Origin: Candidatus Paralachnospira caecorum
GTDB taxonomy: Bacteria; Bacillota; Clostridia; Lachnospirales; Lachnospiraceae
Direction: 5' to 3'
DNA: 64,000 nt
Assembly (NCBI GenBank): GCA_904379015.1
Contig: CAJFHG010000005.1
Coordinates: forward strand, 32,699 to 96,698
Position numbers and translations under genes: made by a program. Below, one piece after another: positions 1 through 9,261 of the stretch. Each line of letters starts with the position of its first letter. The first letter of the stretch is position 1. The notes below the pieces were generated by a model. That model was not told the origin of the DNA. It ran no database searches and was given only the letters and a program-made list of their open reading frames with translations.

Positions 1-2
1 TT

Positions 3-155
3 GAGCTTTCCGCGGATACGGTTCAGGTAACCGTTACCTCGTCAGACAGCGGAACGGAGCCTTCGGGCTCCGCGCAGGCCAGTGAAAGCGAATCAGAAAG
101 CAGTAGCACGGGCACGGAAACAGGCGGAGAACCGCAGAGTACAGAGCGGGAGTAA
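3..155 (+). CDS. C-terminal fragment of an unknown protein with a Ser/Glu/Thr-rich low-complexity tail (5' truncated by window edge)
   Basis: Frame 3 is open from the window edge to TAA at 153-155: ...ELSADTVQVTVTSSDSGTEPSGSAQASESESESSSTGTETGGEPQSTERE*. Confidence 0.45.
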   Translation, partial: ELSADTVQVTVTSSDSGTEPSGSAQASESESESSSTGTETGGEPQSTERE

Positions 156-199
156 TGGTTTCAGGAATTAATAAGAGAAAGTGAAACGGAGGGTTTAGT

Positions 200-463
200 A
201 TGGTAAGTGAGAAGGTAGTTTTGAAAAATCCGACCGGACTTCATCTGCGTCCGGCGGGAGTTCTTTGTAAGGAGGCAATGAACTACGCTTCTTCGATTAC
301 ATTTCGCTGCAACAATGTTACGGCGAATGCCAAAAGTGTGCTGAGCGTATTGGGAGCCTGCATCAAGACAGGCGATGAACTGGAATTCATCTGTGAAGGA
401 CCGGATGAAGAAGAGGCGCTCAAAGCGATCATCAATGTGGTAAAAAGCGGCCTGGGTGAATAA
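200..463 (+). CDS. HPr family phosphocarrier protein
   Basis: 87 aa; GLHLRPAG motif with His15 and Ser at position 46 (NAKSVLSVLG); GGAGG RBS upstream. Confidence 0.93.
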   Translation: MVSEKVVLKNPTGLHLRPAGVLCKEAMNYASSITFRCNNVTANAKSVLSVLGACIKTGDELEFICEGPDEEEALKAIINVVKSGLGE

Positions 464-466
464 GAC

Positions 467-1798
467 ATGAAAAAACATGACAATGGGGCGATCATTGTAA
501 ATCTGGCAGTTTACATACTGGTGTATGTACTGGCCGCTGCGCTTGGCAGAACCGGAGAATATCTGTTTTCCGGTTCTGCTTTGCTTCTGCTGGCAGCCGG
601 AGAGTATCTGTATTATTATAAAAAGCACCGTTCCCTGCTTCACATGGAAGCGGTTTTTTCTCTGTTCTGGACAGGGGGAGTGGGACTTTCTGCCATGAAG
701 CTTTCCCGCCTGGCCCAGGAATGGGAAATCCTGTCCTGGATTTGCTTCTGCGGTGTCTATGTGGCCTTTATCTGCGGCTATGAATGGATCGGACCGGGGA
801 TCCGGTGGCCGGAAAAATGGAAGCTCAGAAAATGGACGGAGAGGAAGAAGCCGGATGATCAGGTGATGGCCAGGCGGCTGCTGGTCAGCATTTTCGCGGT
901 GCTTCTGGTTTCTGTGGCCTGTTTCCTCCTGGAAGCGGCCTTTAAGGAGATCCCGCTGTTTTCTGATAAGCCCCACGCTTATTCTGAATTTCATCTGTCG
1001 GGGGTCCATTACTTTACGGTGAGCAGTATCTTTGTGCTGCCCCTTTCTGTTCTGTACAGGAAGATGAAAGGAAAACTCAGCAGGAGAGAATGGGTGGTTC
1101 TGGGAATCTGCTGCGCGGCCGCGCTGGCGATCCCGATTCTCTGCGTCTCCCGTTTCCAGCTGATGATGGCGGTGCTCCTTTCCGTCTGTGTGGTGATGGC
1201 AGTCTGGCCGGATATCAGGCTCCGGTATATCATCCTGGCGGTTGTGGTTCTGATCCCTGTGTATGTGGGACTGACAGTGGCCAGAAATCATGATGTGTCC
1301 TATCTCAACGGCATTTTTGAGATGAAGAATGAGAATACGCCTATTTTTATCACCCAGCCGTATATGTACGTGGCCAATAACTATGACAACTTCAACTGTC
1401 TTGTGAAAGAGCTGCCGGCCCATACCTTCGGCCTGCGCCAGCTTTTTCCCGTATTTGCTCTGACAGGGCTGAAGTTCCTGGCGCCGGGGCTGGTGAATTT
1501 CCCGATTTACGTGACAAAGGAGGAACTGACGACCGTAACGCTCATATATGACGCGTATTATGATTTTGGCGTCGTCGGCGTGCTGCTGTTCGGGCTGATT
1601 TTGGGAACGGCATGCCGGAAGCTGTCGGATATGCAGAAAAGGAGCGGGAATCCCGTGTCCTGCCTCTTATACGCCCAGATCGCCATGTATCTGGTCTTTT
1701 CCTTCTTCACCACCTGGTTCAGCAATCCCACGACCTGGTTCTGGCTGGCCCTGACCGTTATAATTTATATTTATGTCGGATATAGACAGAAGGAATAA
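467..1798 (+). CDS. Oligosaccharide repeat-unit polymerase (Wzy-like), polytopic membrane protein
   Basis: 443 aa, many hydrophobic segments; starts 3 bp after the HPr stop; C-terminal YDAYYDFGVVGVLLFGLILG resembles O-antigen-polymerase-type proteins. Confidence 0.7.
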   Translation: MKKHDNGAIIVNLAVYILVYVLAAALGRTGEYLFSGSALLLLAAGEYLYYYKKHRSLLHMEAVFSLFWTGGVGLSAMKLSRLAQEWEILSWICFCGVYVAFICGYEWIGPGIRWPEKWKLRKWTERKKPDDQVMARRLLVSIFAVLLVSVACFLLEAAFKEIPLFSDKPHAYSEFHLSGVHYFTVSSIFVLPLSVLYRKMKGKLSRREWVVLGICCAAALAIPILCVSRFQLMMAVLLSVCVVMAVWPDIRLRYIILAVVVLIPVYVGLTVARNHDVSYLNGIFEMKNENTPIFITQPYMYVANNYDNFNCLVKELPAHTFGLRQLFPVFALTGLKFLAPGLVNFPIYVTKEELTTVTLIYDAYYDFGVVGVLLFGLILGTACRKLSDMQKRSGNPVSCLLYAQIAMYLVFSFFTTWFSNPTTWFWLALTVIIYIYVGYRQKE

Positions 1799-1817
1799 TC
1801 GGGAAAAGGATTGCCAA

Positions 1818-1846
1818 TTGTAATCTGAAATCCCCTGTGTTATAAT
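1818..1846 (+). promoter_or_regulatory. Putative sigma-A promoter upstream of leuA
   Basis: TTGTAA (1818-1823), 17 bp spacer, TATAAT (1841-1846). Confidence 0.55.
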
Positions 1847-2069
1847 GAAACAGCATAACAATATGATTACAGAGATGGGAATGATGGCTCATGGGGCTGG
1901 ATCTGAGAAGAGCAGCATAAAAAGCAAGATGTATATTATCAGGAAGTACGGCGTGATTTATCGACTATGAAGCGGCGGAGCGGTCAGGTAAAAGCAGCGC
2001 GGCGGCAGGATTCCCGGCGGGACCGGGGATTCAGAATCAGTGACAGACAGATGGAAAGGACGATAAATC

Positions 2070-3731
2070 ATGTTAAATTATCAGAGATATAAACGTGTAC
2101 CTGTAGTTCATTATCCTGAAAGGCAGTGGCCCAACAAGGAGATAGAGAAGGCGCCGGTCTGGTGCAGTGTGGATCTGCGTGACGGCAATCAGGCGCTCAT
2201 TGAGCCCATGGTGGTGGAAGAGAAGGTGGAGATGTTCAATCTTCTTATCAAACTGGGGTTCAAGGAGATCGAGGTCGGGTTTCCCGCGGCGTCGCAGATC
2301 GAGTACGATTTTTTAAGACAGCTGGTTGACAGGAACCTGATTCCTGACGACGTGGTCGTGCAGGTGCTGGTGCAGTGCAGGGAGCATCTGATCGACAGGA
2401 CCTTTGATTCCCTGAGGGGGATCAAGAAGGCAATCGTTCATATTTACAATTCCACATCTACCCTTCAGCGGGATGTGGTGTTCGGCAAGGATAAAGAGCA
2501 TATCAAACAGATCGCCGTGGACGGGACCAGGATGGTCAAAGAGCGGGCGAAGGACTTTGATGGTGAGATCATACTGGAGTATTCGCCGGAGAGCTTTACG
2601 GGGACTGAGCTCGATTACGCGCTGGAGGTGTGCACCGCGGTACAGGAGGAGTGGGGCCCCACAAAGGAGCATCCCATGATCTTCAATCTGCCCGCGACGG
2701 TCGAGATGACCACGCCCAATGTTTACGCGGATCAGATCGAGTGGATGAATACCCACTTCAAGGACAGAGAAAGCATCATCCTGAGCGTACATCCCCACAA
2801 CGACAGAGGGACGGGCGTGGCAGCCACAGAGCTGGCGCTCCTGGCAGGCGCTGACAGAGTGGAGGGAACGCTGTTCGGAAACGGTGAGCGGACCGGAAAT
2901 GTGGATGTGCTGAATGTAGCTTATAATATGTTTTCCCAGGGGATCAACCCGGAACTCAACATTGAAAATATCAAAGAGATCATTGATGTATATGAGAGAT
3001 GCTGCAAGATGGAGATCGATCCGAGGCATCCTTATGCCGGAAAGCTGGTGTTCACCGCTTTCTCCGGTTCTCATCAGGACGCCATCAACAAGGGCATCAA
3101 GGCGCTCAAGGCAAGAAAGAATCCTTACTGGGAGGTGCCTTATCTGCCGGTGGATCCTTCCGATCTGGGGAGAGACTACGAGCCCATCGTCCGCATCAAC
3201 AGCCAGTCCGGAAAGGGCGGCGTAGCCTTTGTCATGGATACCTTCTACGGCTTCAAGCTGCCGAAGGATATGCATAAGGAATTTGCCGATGTGGTCCAGA
3301 AGGTGGCGGAGGAGCACGGAGAAGTGGCGCCCGAGCAGATCATGGAGCTGTTTAAGGCCGAATATCTGTCGGCGAAGGAGCCCTTCAACTTTATCCGCTG
3401 CGAGGTGACGGATATTGGAGAGACCGACACCCAGGCGCGTCTGACCTTCCGTTACGACGGCAGTATTCTGGGGGCGAAGGGCATTGGAAACGGCCCCATC
3501 GACGCGGTGCGAGATGCCATTGAGCAGACGGTGGATGTCCATGTGAAGGTGCTGGATTATTCCGAGCATGCGCTGGGAGAAGGTTCTCATGCCCAGGCCG
3601 CGGCCTATATCAAGGTCATGGATGTGAAGAGCGGACGCGTCACCTACGGCGTAGGCGTAAGCCCCAATATCACCAGGGCGTCCCACAGAGCGCTGTTCAG
3701 CGGTCTGAACAGACTCTTCCACAAAGAATAA
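2070..3731 (+). CDS. leuA: 2-isopropylmalate synthase
   Basis: 553 aa; N-terminal WCSVDLRDGNQALIEPM, catalytic HPHNDRGTGVAATELALLAGADRVEGTLFGNGERTGNVD, C-terminal LeuA allosteric-like domain. Confidence 0.96.
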   Translation: MLNYQRYKRVPVVHYPERQWPNKEIEKAPVWCSVDLRDGNQALIEPMVVEEKVEMFNLLIKLGFKEIEVGFPAASQIEYDFLRQLVDRNLIPDDVVVQVLVQCREHLIDRTFDSLRGIKKAIVHIYNSTSTLQRDVVFGKDKEHIKQIAVDGTRMVKERAKDFDGEIILEYSPESFTGTELDYALEVCTAVQEEWGPTKEHPMIFNLPATVEMTTPNVYADQIEWMNTHFKDRESIILSVHPHNDRGTGVAATELALLAGADRVEGTLFGNGERTGNVDVLNVAYNMFSQGINPELNIENIKEIIDVYERCCKMEIDPRHPYAGKLVFTAFSGSHQDAINKGIKALKARKNPYWEVPYLPVDPSDLGRDYEPIVRINSQSGKGGVAFVMDTFYGFKLPKDMHKEFADVVQKVAEEHGEVAPEQIMELFKAEYLSAKEPFNFIRCEVTDIGETDTQARLTFRYDGSILGAKGIGNGPIDAVRDAIEQTVDVHVKVLDYSEHALGEGSHAQAAAYIKVMDVKSGRVTYGVGVSPNITRASHRALFSGLNRLFHKE

Positions 3732-3754
3732 AAAATCATTGTTTTTGAAATCAC

Positions 3755-3803
3755 AAACAGCCCGCGGGCGCTGCCGAGAGGCAGATTCCGGGGCTGTTTT
3801 TTT
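3755..3803 (+). terminator. Rho-independent terminator after leuA
   Basis: Hairpin AACAGCCC...GGGGCTGTT followed by a T run. Confidence 0.7.
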
Positions 3804-3945
3804 GCCGTACAGGAAATTCTGGATTTCCAAGTTTGAGCTCGAATGTTAAAATTAAAGTAAATGAAATCGAAAAAATCAATAAATGTGATTTTTTTTATTA
3901 TATTTAATGTTTACTTGTGATATACTATTTACGGAGGTGGTTTCA

Positions 3946-5247
3946 ATGTTGATTGAATTTCGTTTTAAAAACTACCGCTCTTTTCGCGATGAAGCAACAC
4001 TTTCTATGGAGGCAACCGGGCTGAGTTCATTGAAAAATAGTTTGATTCCCTTGTCTTCGACGGTTAAACTGTTACCTGCCGTTGCGATTTATGGTAAAAA
4101 TGGCGGTGGTAAAAGTAACGTAATTCGCGCATTTTGGCTAGCGGTACAATTTGTTCGTAATGCGCAAAGGACTCAGCATGAAGGCGCAAATATTCCGGTA
4201 AACTGTTTTGCTCTCAATGATTATTCAAAGGAAGACCCCACGGAATTTCATTTTGTGTATACCGTAAATGGAATTAAATATTGGTATGGTTTTTCTGCTA
4301 CAAGAGAAAAGATATTTACGGAGTACCTTTATCATGCGCCCAAAGGACAAAAAGCACTTATTTTTTCTAGAGAAGGACAAAAATTCACATTTACGGAAGA
4401 AAAAACAAAACGTGGCATGATCAGCGAAATGGTTGCCGAAAACCAACTGTTTTTTTCCGTTGCCTGTACTATGAATGACAGACCTTGTATTTCAGCTATG
4501 CACTGGTATCGGAACCATGTGTTCTTTTCAAGAGATTATTCGGATATTCCTAAACAGCTTCTGGCGTACTCGGAAGACAAAAATATGCTTAGAGTAATTT
4601 CCGAATATGCCAAAACAGCGGATCTCGGTATTCAAGATATGCATTTCGAATTTGACAGCAAAGAAATTAGAGATGATATATCTTTGCCGGATAACATTCC
4701 AGATGGTATTAAATCAGCCCTGGTGCAATTTATGCATGCATTAACAGAAAGTACAATGAATAGTAATGTTCAGCTAAAAGTTGGAAAAGTTTCTGCGAAA
4801 GCTTGTCACTTAGGTGAAAACCGTGATGGACAACAATCAAATTATATGCTAGAACTTGAGGACGAATCTGACGGCACACGGAAATTGATGGCATTGGCGC
4901 CGGCAATCGAATCTGCGCTGCGCACAGGCGGAATTTTATTAGTTGATGAATTAGAACGAGAATTGCATCCCAAGCTAGTAAATTTTATTGTTGCGAAATT
5001 CCAAAGTAAGACTGCAAATCCCAATGGGGCGCAGATTGTCTTTACCACGCATAATACTGAATTGATGAATCTGGAATTACTGCGTAAAGACCAGCTGTAT
5101 TTTGTGGATAAGTATGATAAAGATGGCACGTCTGAACTATACAGTATCAGTGAATTTGCTACACGAACAACAGAAAATGTTCGAAAAGGGTATCTTGTTG
5201 GAAAGTATGGCGCTACACCTGATATTGAAATTGAGGAGGTGGAATAA
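3946..5247 (+). CDS. AAA family ATPase, RloA/AbiLi-like (SMC-like ATPase of a two-gene abortive-infection type module)
   Basis: Start placed at MLIEFRFKNYRSF (ATG 3946, RBS GGAGG); Walker A AIYGKNGGGKSN, signature-like ESDGTRKLMALAP, Walker B GGILLVDELERELHP, QIVFTTHNTELM. Confidence 0.85.
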   Translation: MLIEFRFKNYRSFRDEATLSMEATGLSSLKNSLIPLSSTVKLLPAVAIYGKNGGGKSNVIRAFWLAVQFVRNAQRTQHEGANIPVNCFALNDYSKEDPTEFHFVYTVNGIKYWYGFSATREKIFTEYLYHAPKGQKALIFSREGQKFTFTEEKTKRGMISEMVAENQLFFSVACTMNDRPCISAMHWYRNHVFFSRDYSDIPKQLLAYSEDKNMLRVISEYAKTADLGIQDMHFEFDSKEIRDDISLPDNIPDGIKSALVQFMHALTESTMNSNVQLKVGKVSAKACHLGENRDGQQSNYMLELEDESDGTRKLMALAPAIESALRTGGILLVDELERELHPKLVNFIVAKFQSKTANPNGAQIVFTTHNTELMNLELLRKDQLYFVDKYDKDGTSELYSISEFATRTTENVRKGYLVGKYGATPDIEIEEVE

Positions 5248-5901
5248 ATGCCTCGTCAATTGAAGCGAGAGAAGCCGTATATTGTTGTTTTTTGCGAGGG
5301 TGAAAGTGAACAAGCATATACAGACTTTCTGAAAAAAGAATTTAAGGATGTTGCATCTATTAAACGCCCCAGTTCCACTGGACTTTTCGAAGAAGCCGAT
5401 AGCAAATTCAAGAAAGACAAATCTTATCGAGATTATGCTGAGGTAACGGATGAAATCTGGTTTTTCTTTGATGTAGAAACAAAAGATGTTCAAAAATGGG
5501 ACAGTCGTTTGAAAATAATCAAGCGACTGCGTTCCTTACGAAAAAAGCCTGGCATCAAAGTAAGACTACTGATGACAACAGGGTGTGTCGAGTATTGGTT
5601 TATGCTGCACTATAAGATGTTTACTCCACCCATTCAGACTGTTGCAGAAAAAGAACGTATAATAGCCGAGTTGATCGAAAAAGTTCCTGATTACCAAAAA
5701 GGAGATCATCATTCTATTTCAAAAATTGCGCACAATTATCCAGAAGCAGTCAAAAATTCTAAAAGGACACTTTCCAATCTGCTTCAAGATGGGCTTCCGG
5801 GCTTAAACGATACTGATGAACGCAATTGCTGGCTTTGTAGAAACTGTCTGACCTTTTCTAACGTTTATGAGGCTATTGATTTTTTAACAAGTTTATCATG
5901 A
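5248..5901 (+). CDS. RloB domain-containing protein (AbiLii-like, TOPRIM-type N-terminus)
   Basis: Directly abuts the ATPase; IVVFCEGESEQAYTDFLKKEF, EIWFFFDVETKD, TGCVEYWFMLHY are RloB-like motifs. Confidence 0.82.
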   Translation: MPRQLKREKPYIVVFCEGESEQAYTDFLKKEFKDVASIKRPSSTGLFEEADSKFKKDKSYRDYAEVTDEIWFFFDVETKDVQKWDSRLKIIKRLRSLRKKPGIKVRLLMTTGCVEYWFMLHYKMFTPPIQTVAEKERIIAELIEKVPDYQKGDHHSISKIAHNYPEAVKNSKRTLSNLLQDGLPGLNDTDERNCWLCRNCLTFSNVYEAIDFLTSLS

Positions 5902-5911
5902 TTATTTTTCT

Positions 5912-5945
5912 AAAGTACCGTGAGCTAAGTATCACGACACTTTTT
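5912..5945 (+). terminator. Putative terminator after the RloAB-like pair
   Basis: Imperfect inverted repeat AAAGTACCGTGA...TCACGACACTTTTT (two mismatched pairs) with a T run. Confidence 0.4.
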
Positions 5946-6011
5946 CTCGTACATTTCCTCCAGAGAAACGCGCTTGTGGTTGAAATAGAACTATGTTCCG
6001 CGATCCGATTG

Positions 6012-7460
6012 TCATGATTTACGCGTTTGATCGGATTTCCTGAACAGCTTTCCGATCCTGCGGAGGGGGGCCGTCGCCTTCCAGCTGGTAGAGCCTGTCA
6101 CTTCGGACAGCGACTGCTGCAGCTGCGCGATGACGGCCTCCTGGTCGGAGCCGGCCTGCCGCAGGGCGGCAATGCGCTGTTCCAGAGCAGCAACCGTCTC
6201 TCTGTTCTGCGAGGCGGCCTGCTCCATCTGCTGTTCTTTTTCAGCCAGCAGTCCGTTGAGCCTGCCGATATGGGCCTGCGCCATCTGATCCTGATCTTTC
6301 AGAGCCTGGATTTCCAGCTTGTTTTTTTCAATGGTGTACTGCCGTTCATGGACCTGGCCGTTCAGTTCCATGATTTTCTGTTCTCTTTCGTAAGCCGCCT
6401 GGTGCAGGTCGTGCAGTTCCTTTTCCAGATGGGGGTGCTTGAAAGAGATTCCCTGGATGTACCGGTCATTATAAAGATGAAGGCCGGTGAGCTGTCCGCA
6501 TTCTCTGGTGGAAAAATGGTATTTGTCTTTTAACAGCCGCGCGGTTTCCGGACGGTCGAGCAGCGCTTCGATTTTCAGAAGGGCGAGAGGCGTACCCAGA
6601 AAGTCTTTGCGGCAGTCGCCTGCCAGCAGCGCCTTCTCGCAGGCAAGCTCATCCGGAGAAGCGGAGTCGGGGCAGCGGAAATAATCCCCGAAGGCCCGTA
6701 TAAACAGATCGTCATCCATATCGTCAAACATGTGATAGCGGATATGCATGTATTCGTTATAAAACCGGGCATCGTGCTCCTCAGAGGGACTGCTCACATT
6801 TGCGTCGGAGGAAAGGATCCGCCGGTATTTGACAAGGGGTTCTTCTACGATGCCGAAGGTGAATTTTTTTGTGAACCGTACCCACCATTCCATGTCCATG
6901 GCCTGAATATAAAACAGGCTGTGATCGCCCACCACGGGGATCGTGGAGGATTCGATCAGAGAAGAAGGATTGTTCAGCCGGTTTCCATAGAAGAAGAAGA
7001 AGCGGAGCCATTCTTCCCGGCTGTCGGTGGAAGATTCAAAATATTTTTTCAGATCAGCGAGTCGGTCGTTGCAGAGGTCCCCGTTTTCGTCGATCAGATC
7101 CACCCAGGTAAAGCAGCCGTTTAATTCGGGGTGGGCCTTCAGGAACGCGAGCTGTTTTTCCAGCTTATCCGGATACCAGATGTCGTCTCCGTCGATGATG
7201 GCCGTATAGGCTCCTTTGATCTTGCGGAAGGCATAATTGGTCGCGTAGGCGATATGCCGGTTTTCGGGAAGCTGATGCAGCTCGATGCGGGGATCGGAAA
7301 AACCGCGCACGATATCTGCCGTATGGTCTGTGGAGCCGTCGTCCACGATAATAAACTGAAGATCTGTGTAGGTTTGGGACAGTACACTTTCTATGGATTC
7401 TTTCAGATATTTTTCTGCGTTATATACCGTCATGATCACACTGATGGTTGAGTTTGCCAT
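6012..7460 (-). CDS. Glycosyltransferase family 2 with C-terminal coiled coil
   Basis: Start placed at MANSTISVIMTVYNAEKYLKESIESVLSQTYTDLQFIIVDDGSTDHT (the ORF-track extension upstream is not GT-like); C-terminal coiled coil ending GSTSWKATAPLRRIGKLFRK. Confidence 0.9.
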   Translation of the reverse strand: MANSTISVIMTVYNAEKYLKESIESVLSQTYTDLQFIIVDDGSTDHTADIVRGFSDPRIELHQLPENRHIAYATNYAFRKIKGAYTAIIDGDDIWYPDKLEKQLAFLKAHPELNGCFTWVDLIDENGDLCNDRLADLKKYFESSTDSREEWLRFFFFYGNRLNNPSSLIESSTIPVVGDHSLFYIQAMDMEWWVRFTKKFTFGIVEEPLVKYRRILSSDANVSSPSEEHDARFYNEYMHIRYHMFDDMDDDLFIRAFGDYFRCPDSASPDELACEKALLAGDCRKDFLGTPLALLKIEALLDRPETARLLKDKYHFSTRECGQLTGLHLYNDRYIQGISFKHPHLEKELHDLHQAAYEREQKIMELNGQVHERQYTIEKNKLEIQALKDQDQMAQAHIGRLNGLLAEKEQQMEQAASQNRETVAALEQRIAALRQAGSDQEAVIAQLQQSLSEVTGSTSWKATAPLRRIGKLFRKSDQTRKS

Positions 7461-7585
7461 ATTAATCAGACACTCCTTGCTGTTAAAATAAGACTGATGT
7501 GAGTTTATGGGGCTATTATAACCTGAAAGAGCAGGAAAACACAATAGGATAAAAGCAGTTCGCGGGCATTTGCCTGACGGCGGTG

Positions 7586-7614
7586 TTGTGAATTGACCAA
7601 TTCTGTGATATGCT
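7586..7614 (+). promoter_or_regulatory. Putative sigma-A promoter
   Basis: TTGTGA (7586-7591), 17 bp spacer, TATGCT (7609-7614). Confidence 0.4.
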
Positions 7615-7659
7615 TTCACTATTCTGGAACAGACCGGTTTCAAAAGAGGAGGTACCCTT

Positions 7660-9240
7660 ATGAAGGGAACGAGAGACAGAGTATTCTATTTCATGATCGC
7701 GGGCTTTCTGATCTTGCAGATGGCGTTCTGCGCCTACTGGGGAGTGCGCAAATGCAATTTTCATGTGGATGAGTATTTTACATATGGACTGGCGAATAAC
7801 AGAGGCGCGATCCATCCGGTGCTGGAGGATGGAACCGTTTATTCCGGGGATGATATTTTTCTGGAATATCTGGCTCCGGATGACAGTGAGTGCTTTGATT
7901 ACAGCATTATCAGGGAGAATATTTCCCAGGATGCGCATCCGCCCCTTTATTATACTCTGATCCATACGATATGTTCGTTTTTCCCGGATTCCTACAGTAA
8001 GTGGGAGGGGCTGATTTTGAATTTTCTCCTCCTTCTGCTGATCGACGGCCTGGTATATTTCCTGGCGAATTGCCTGCTGCATAACAGGAAAATGGCCCTG
8101 GTGCTGACCGCGGCTTATGGATTCTGCGCCCTCTGCGTGAGCATGGTGCTGTTTATCCGCATGTATACGCTGATGACGGTGTTTACGCTGGCTGTCACTT
8201 TGCTGTTTACTTTCTATTATAAAAAGAAAAAGGATATCCGGTTCTGGGCGGGCCTGTTTTTCCTGGCAGTCGGGGGAACCATGACCCAGTATTATTTTCT
8301 GATCTATCTGTTCTTTCTTTGTCTGGTATATGGCATCCTGATGCTGATGGAGAAGAACTGGAAGGATGTGGCCGCTTACATAGGGACCCTGGCGCTGGCG
8401 GGGATCGCCTGCGTTCTCATCTGGCCGGCCATGCTGACGCATATCCTGGGGGACGCATCTTCGGAGCGCGGCGCTCAGGCCTTTGAGAACGCGAAAAATC
8501 TTCCGGATCTGTGGCCCCACATCAAGTCATATTTTAACATTATCAACGGAGAACTTTTCGGAGGATGTCTGCCGGTCCTGCTGGTGCTTCTGGTCATCGC
8601 GGTGATTGCCGCCCGGAGAATGAAGCGGGGAAGGCGAAAGGATTTTCGTGCTGTGACCCTGCTGTGCCTTCCCGGCGCGTGCTACTGCCTGGTGATCGCG
8701 GCCATTGCCCCCTATCAGTATGACCGGTATATTATGGCAGTGGGGCCGATCCTTTTCCTGGGGGTTCTGTGCATGCTCTTTCAGGCAGCCAGACAGGCAG
8801 TCAGAGATCCATTTATAAAATCCGCGGCGGCCTATGTGATCCTTGCGGCTGTTGTGATTTTATCCTGGAGATCGGTTGGCTGGAAACCGGAATATATCAT
8901 GGAAAATACAAAGGACAGACTGGAGATCGCAGAGGAATACGCGGAGGAATCCGTGATCTTTGTATATGGCTATTCCTGGACGGTGCTGGAAAATATCAGG
9001 GAGCTGCAGCAGTATCAGGATTTTACCTTTGTAAAGCCTCAGGATCTGGCCGCGCTGCTGGAAGAGAGGCAAGAAGATTCTTATGTATTGTATTGCATCT
9101 CCGGGCTTGATTTTAATGAAGTGTCTTCTGCCATTATGGCCCGGGACAGCGGAACCGAGATCGAGAAACTTTATACCCGGAATCATCAGGCATATGCGGA
9201 TATTTATTATGTCAGCCGGCAGGCGGTAAGTTCTGAGTAA
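7660..9240 (+). CDS. GT-C-fold (GT39/ArnT-like) membrane glycosyltransferase-like protein
   Basis: 526 aa, multi-TM; N-terminal FHVDEYFTYGLANN and DAHPPLYYTLIHTICSFFPDSYSKW are typical of GT39-like integral membrane proteins. Confidence 0.7.
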   Translation: MKGTRDRVFYFMIAGFLILQMAFCAYWGVRKCNFHVDEYFTYGLANNRGAIHPVLEDGTVYSGDDIFLEYLAPDDSECFDYSIIRENISQDAHPPLYYTLIHTICSFFPDSYSKWEGLILNFLLLLLIDGLVYFLANCLLHNRKMALVLTAAYGFCALCVSMVLFIRMYTLMTVFTLAVTLLFTFYYKKKKDIRFWAGLFFLAVGGTMTQYYFLIYLFFLCLVYGILMLMEKNWKDVAAYIGTLALAGIACVLIWPAMLTHILGDASSERGAQAFENAKNLPDLWPHIKSYFNIINGELFGGCLPVLLVLLVIAVIAARRMKRGRRKDFRAVTLLCLPGACYCLVIAAIAPYQYDRYIMAVGPILFLGVLCMLFQAARQAVRDPFIKSAAAYVILAAVVILSWRSVGWKPEYIMENTKDRLEIAEEYAEESVIFVYGYSWTVLENIRELQQYQDFTFVKPQDLAALLEERQEDSYVLYCISGLDFNEVSSAIMARDSGTEIEKLYTRNHQAYADIYYVSRQAVSSE

Positions 9241-9261
9241 AAGGAAGGACAGGTATCAGGC

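Noticed and set aside
161-1423. 420-aa minus-strand ORF opposite the HPr/polymerase genes
   Set aside because: Low-complexity H/R/Q-rich translation with no domain pattern; it is the complement of clear plus-strand genes.
1850-2069. Possible T-box or other leader riboswitch upstream of leuA
   Set aside because: No AGGGTGGNACCGCG-like T-box or convincing antiterminator structure was found by eye; only a promoter is supported.
2313-3830. 505-aa minus-strand ORF opposite leuA
   Set aside because: Antisense to a highly conserved enzyme; composition typical of spurious frames in GC-rich DNA.
5946-6011. Possible transposase C-terminal remnant (minus-strand FYFNHKRVSLEEMYEKK)
   Set aside because: Too short and too weak a match to any transposase family to claim.
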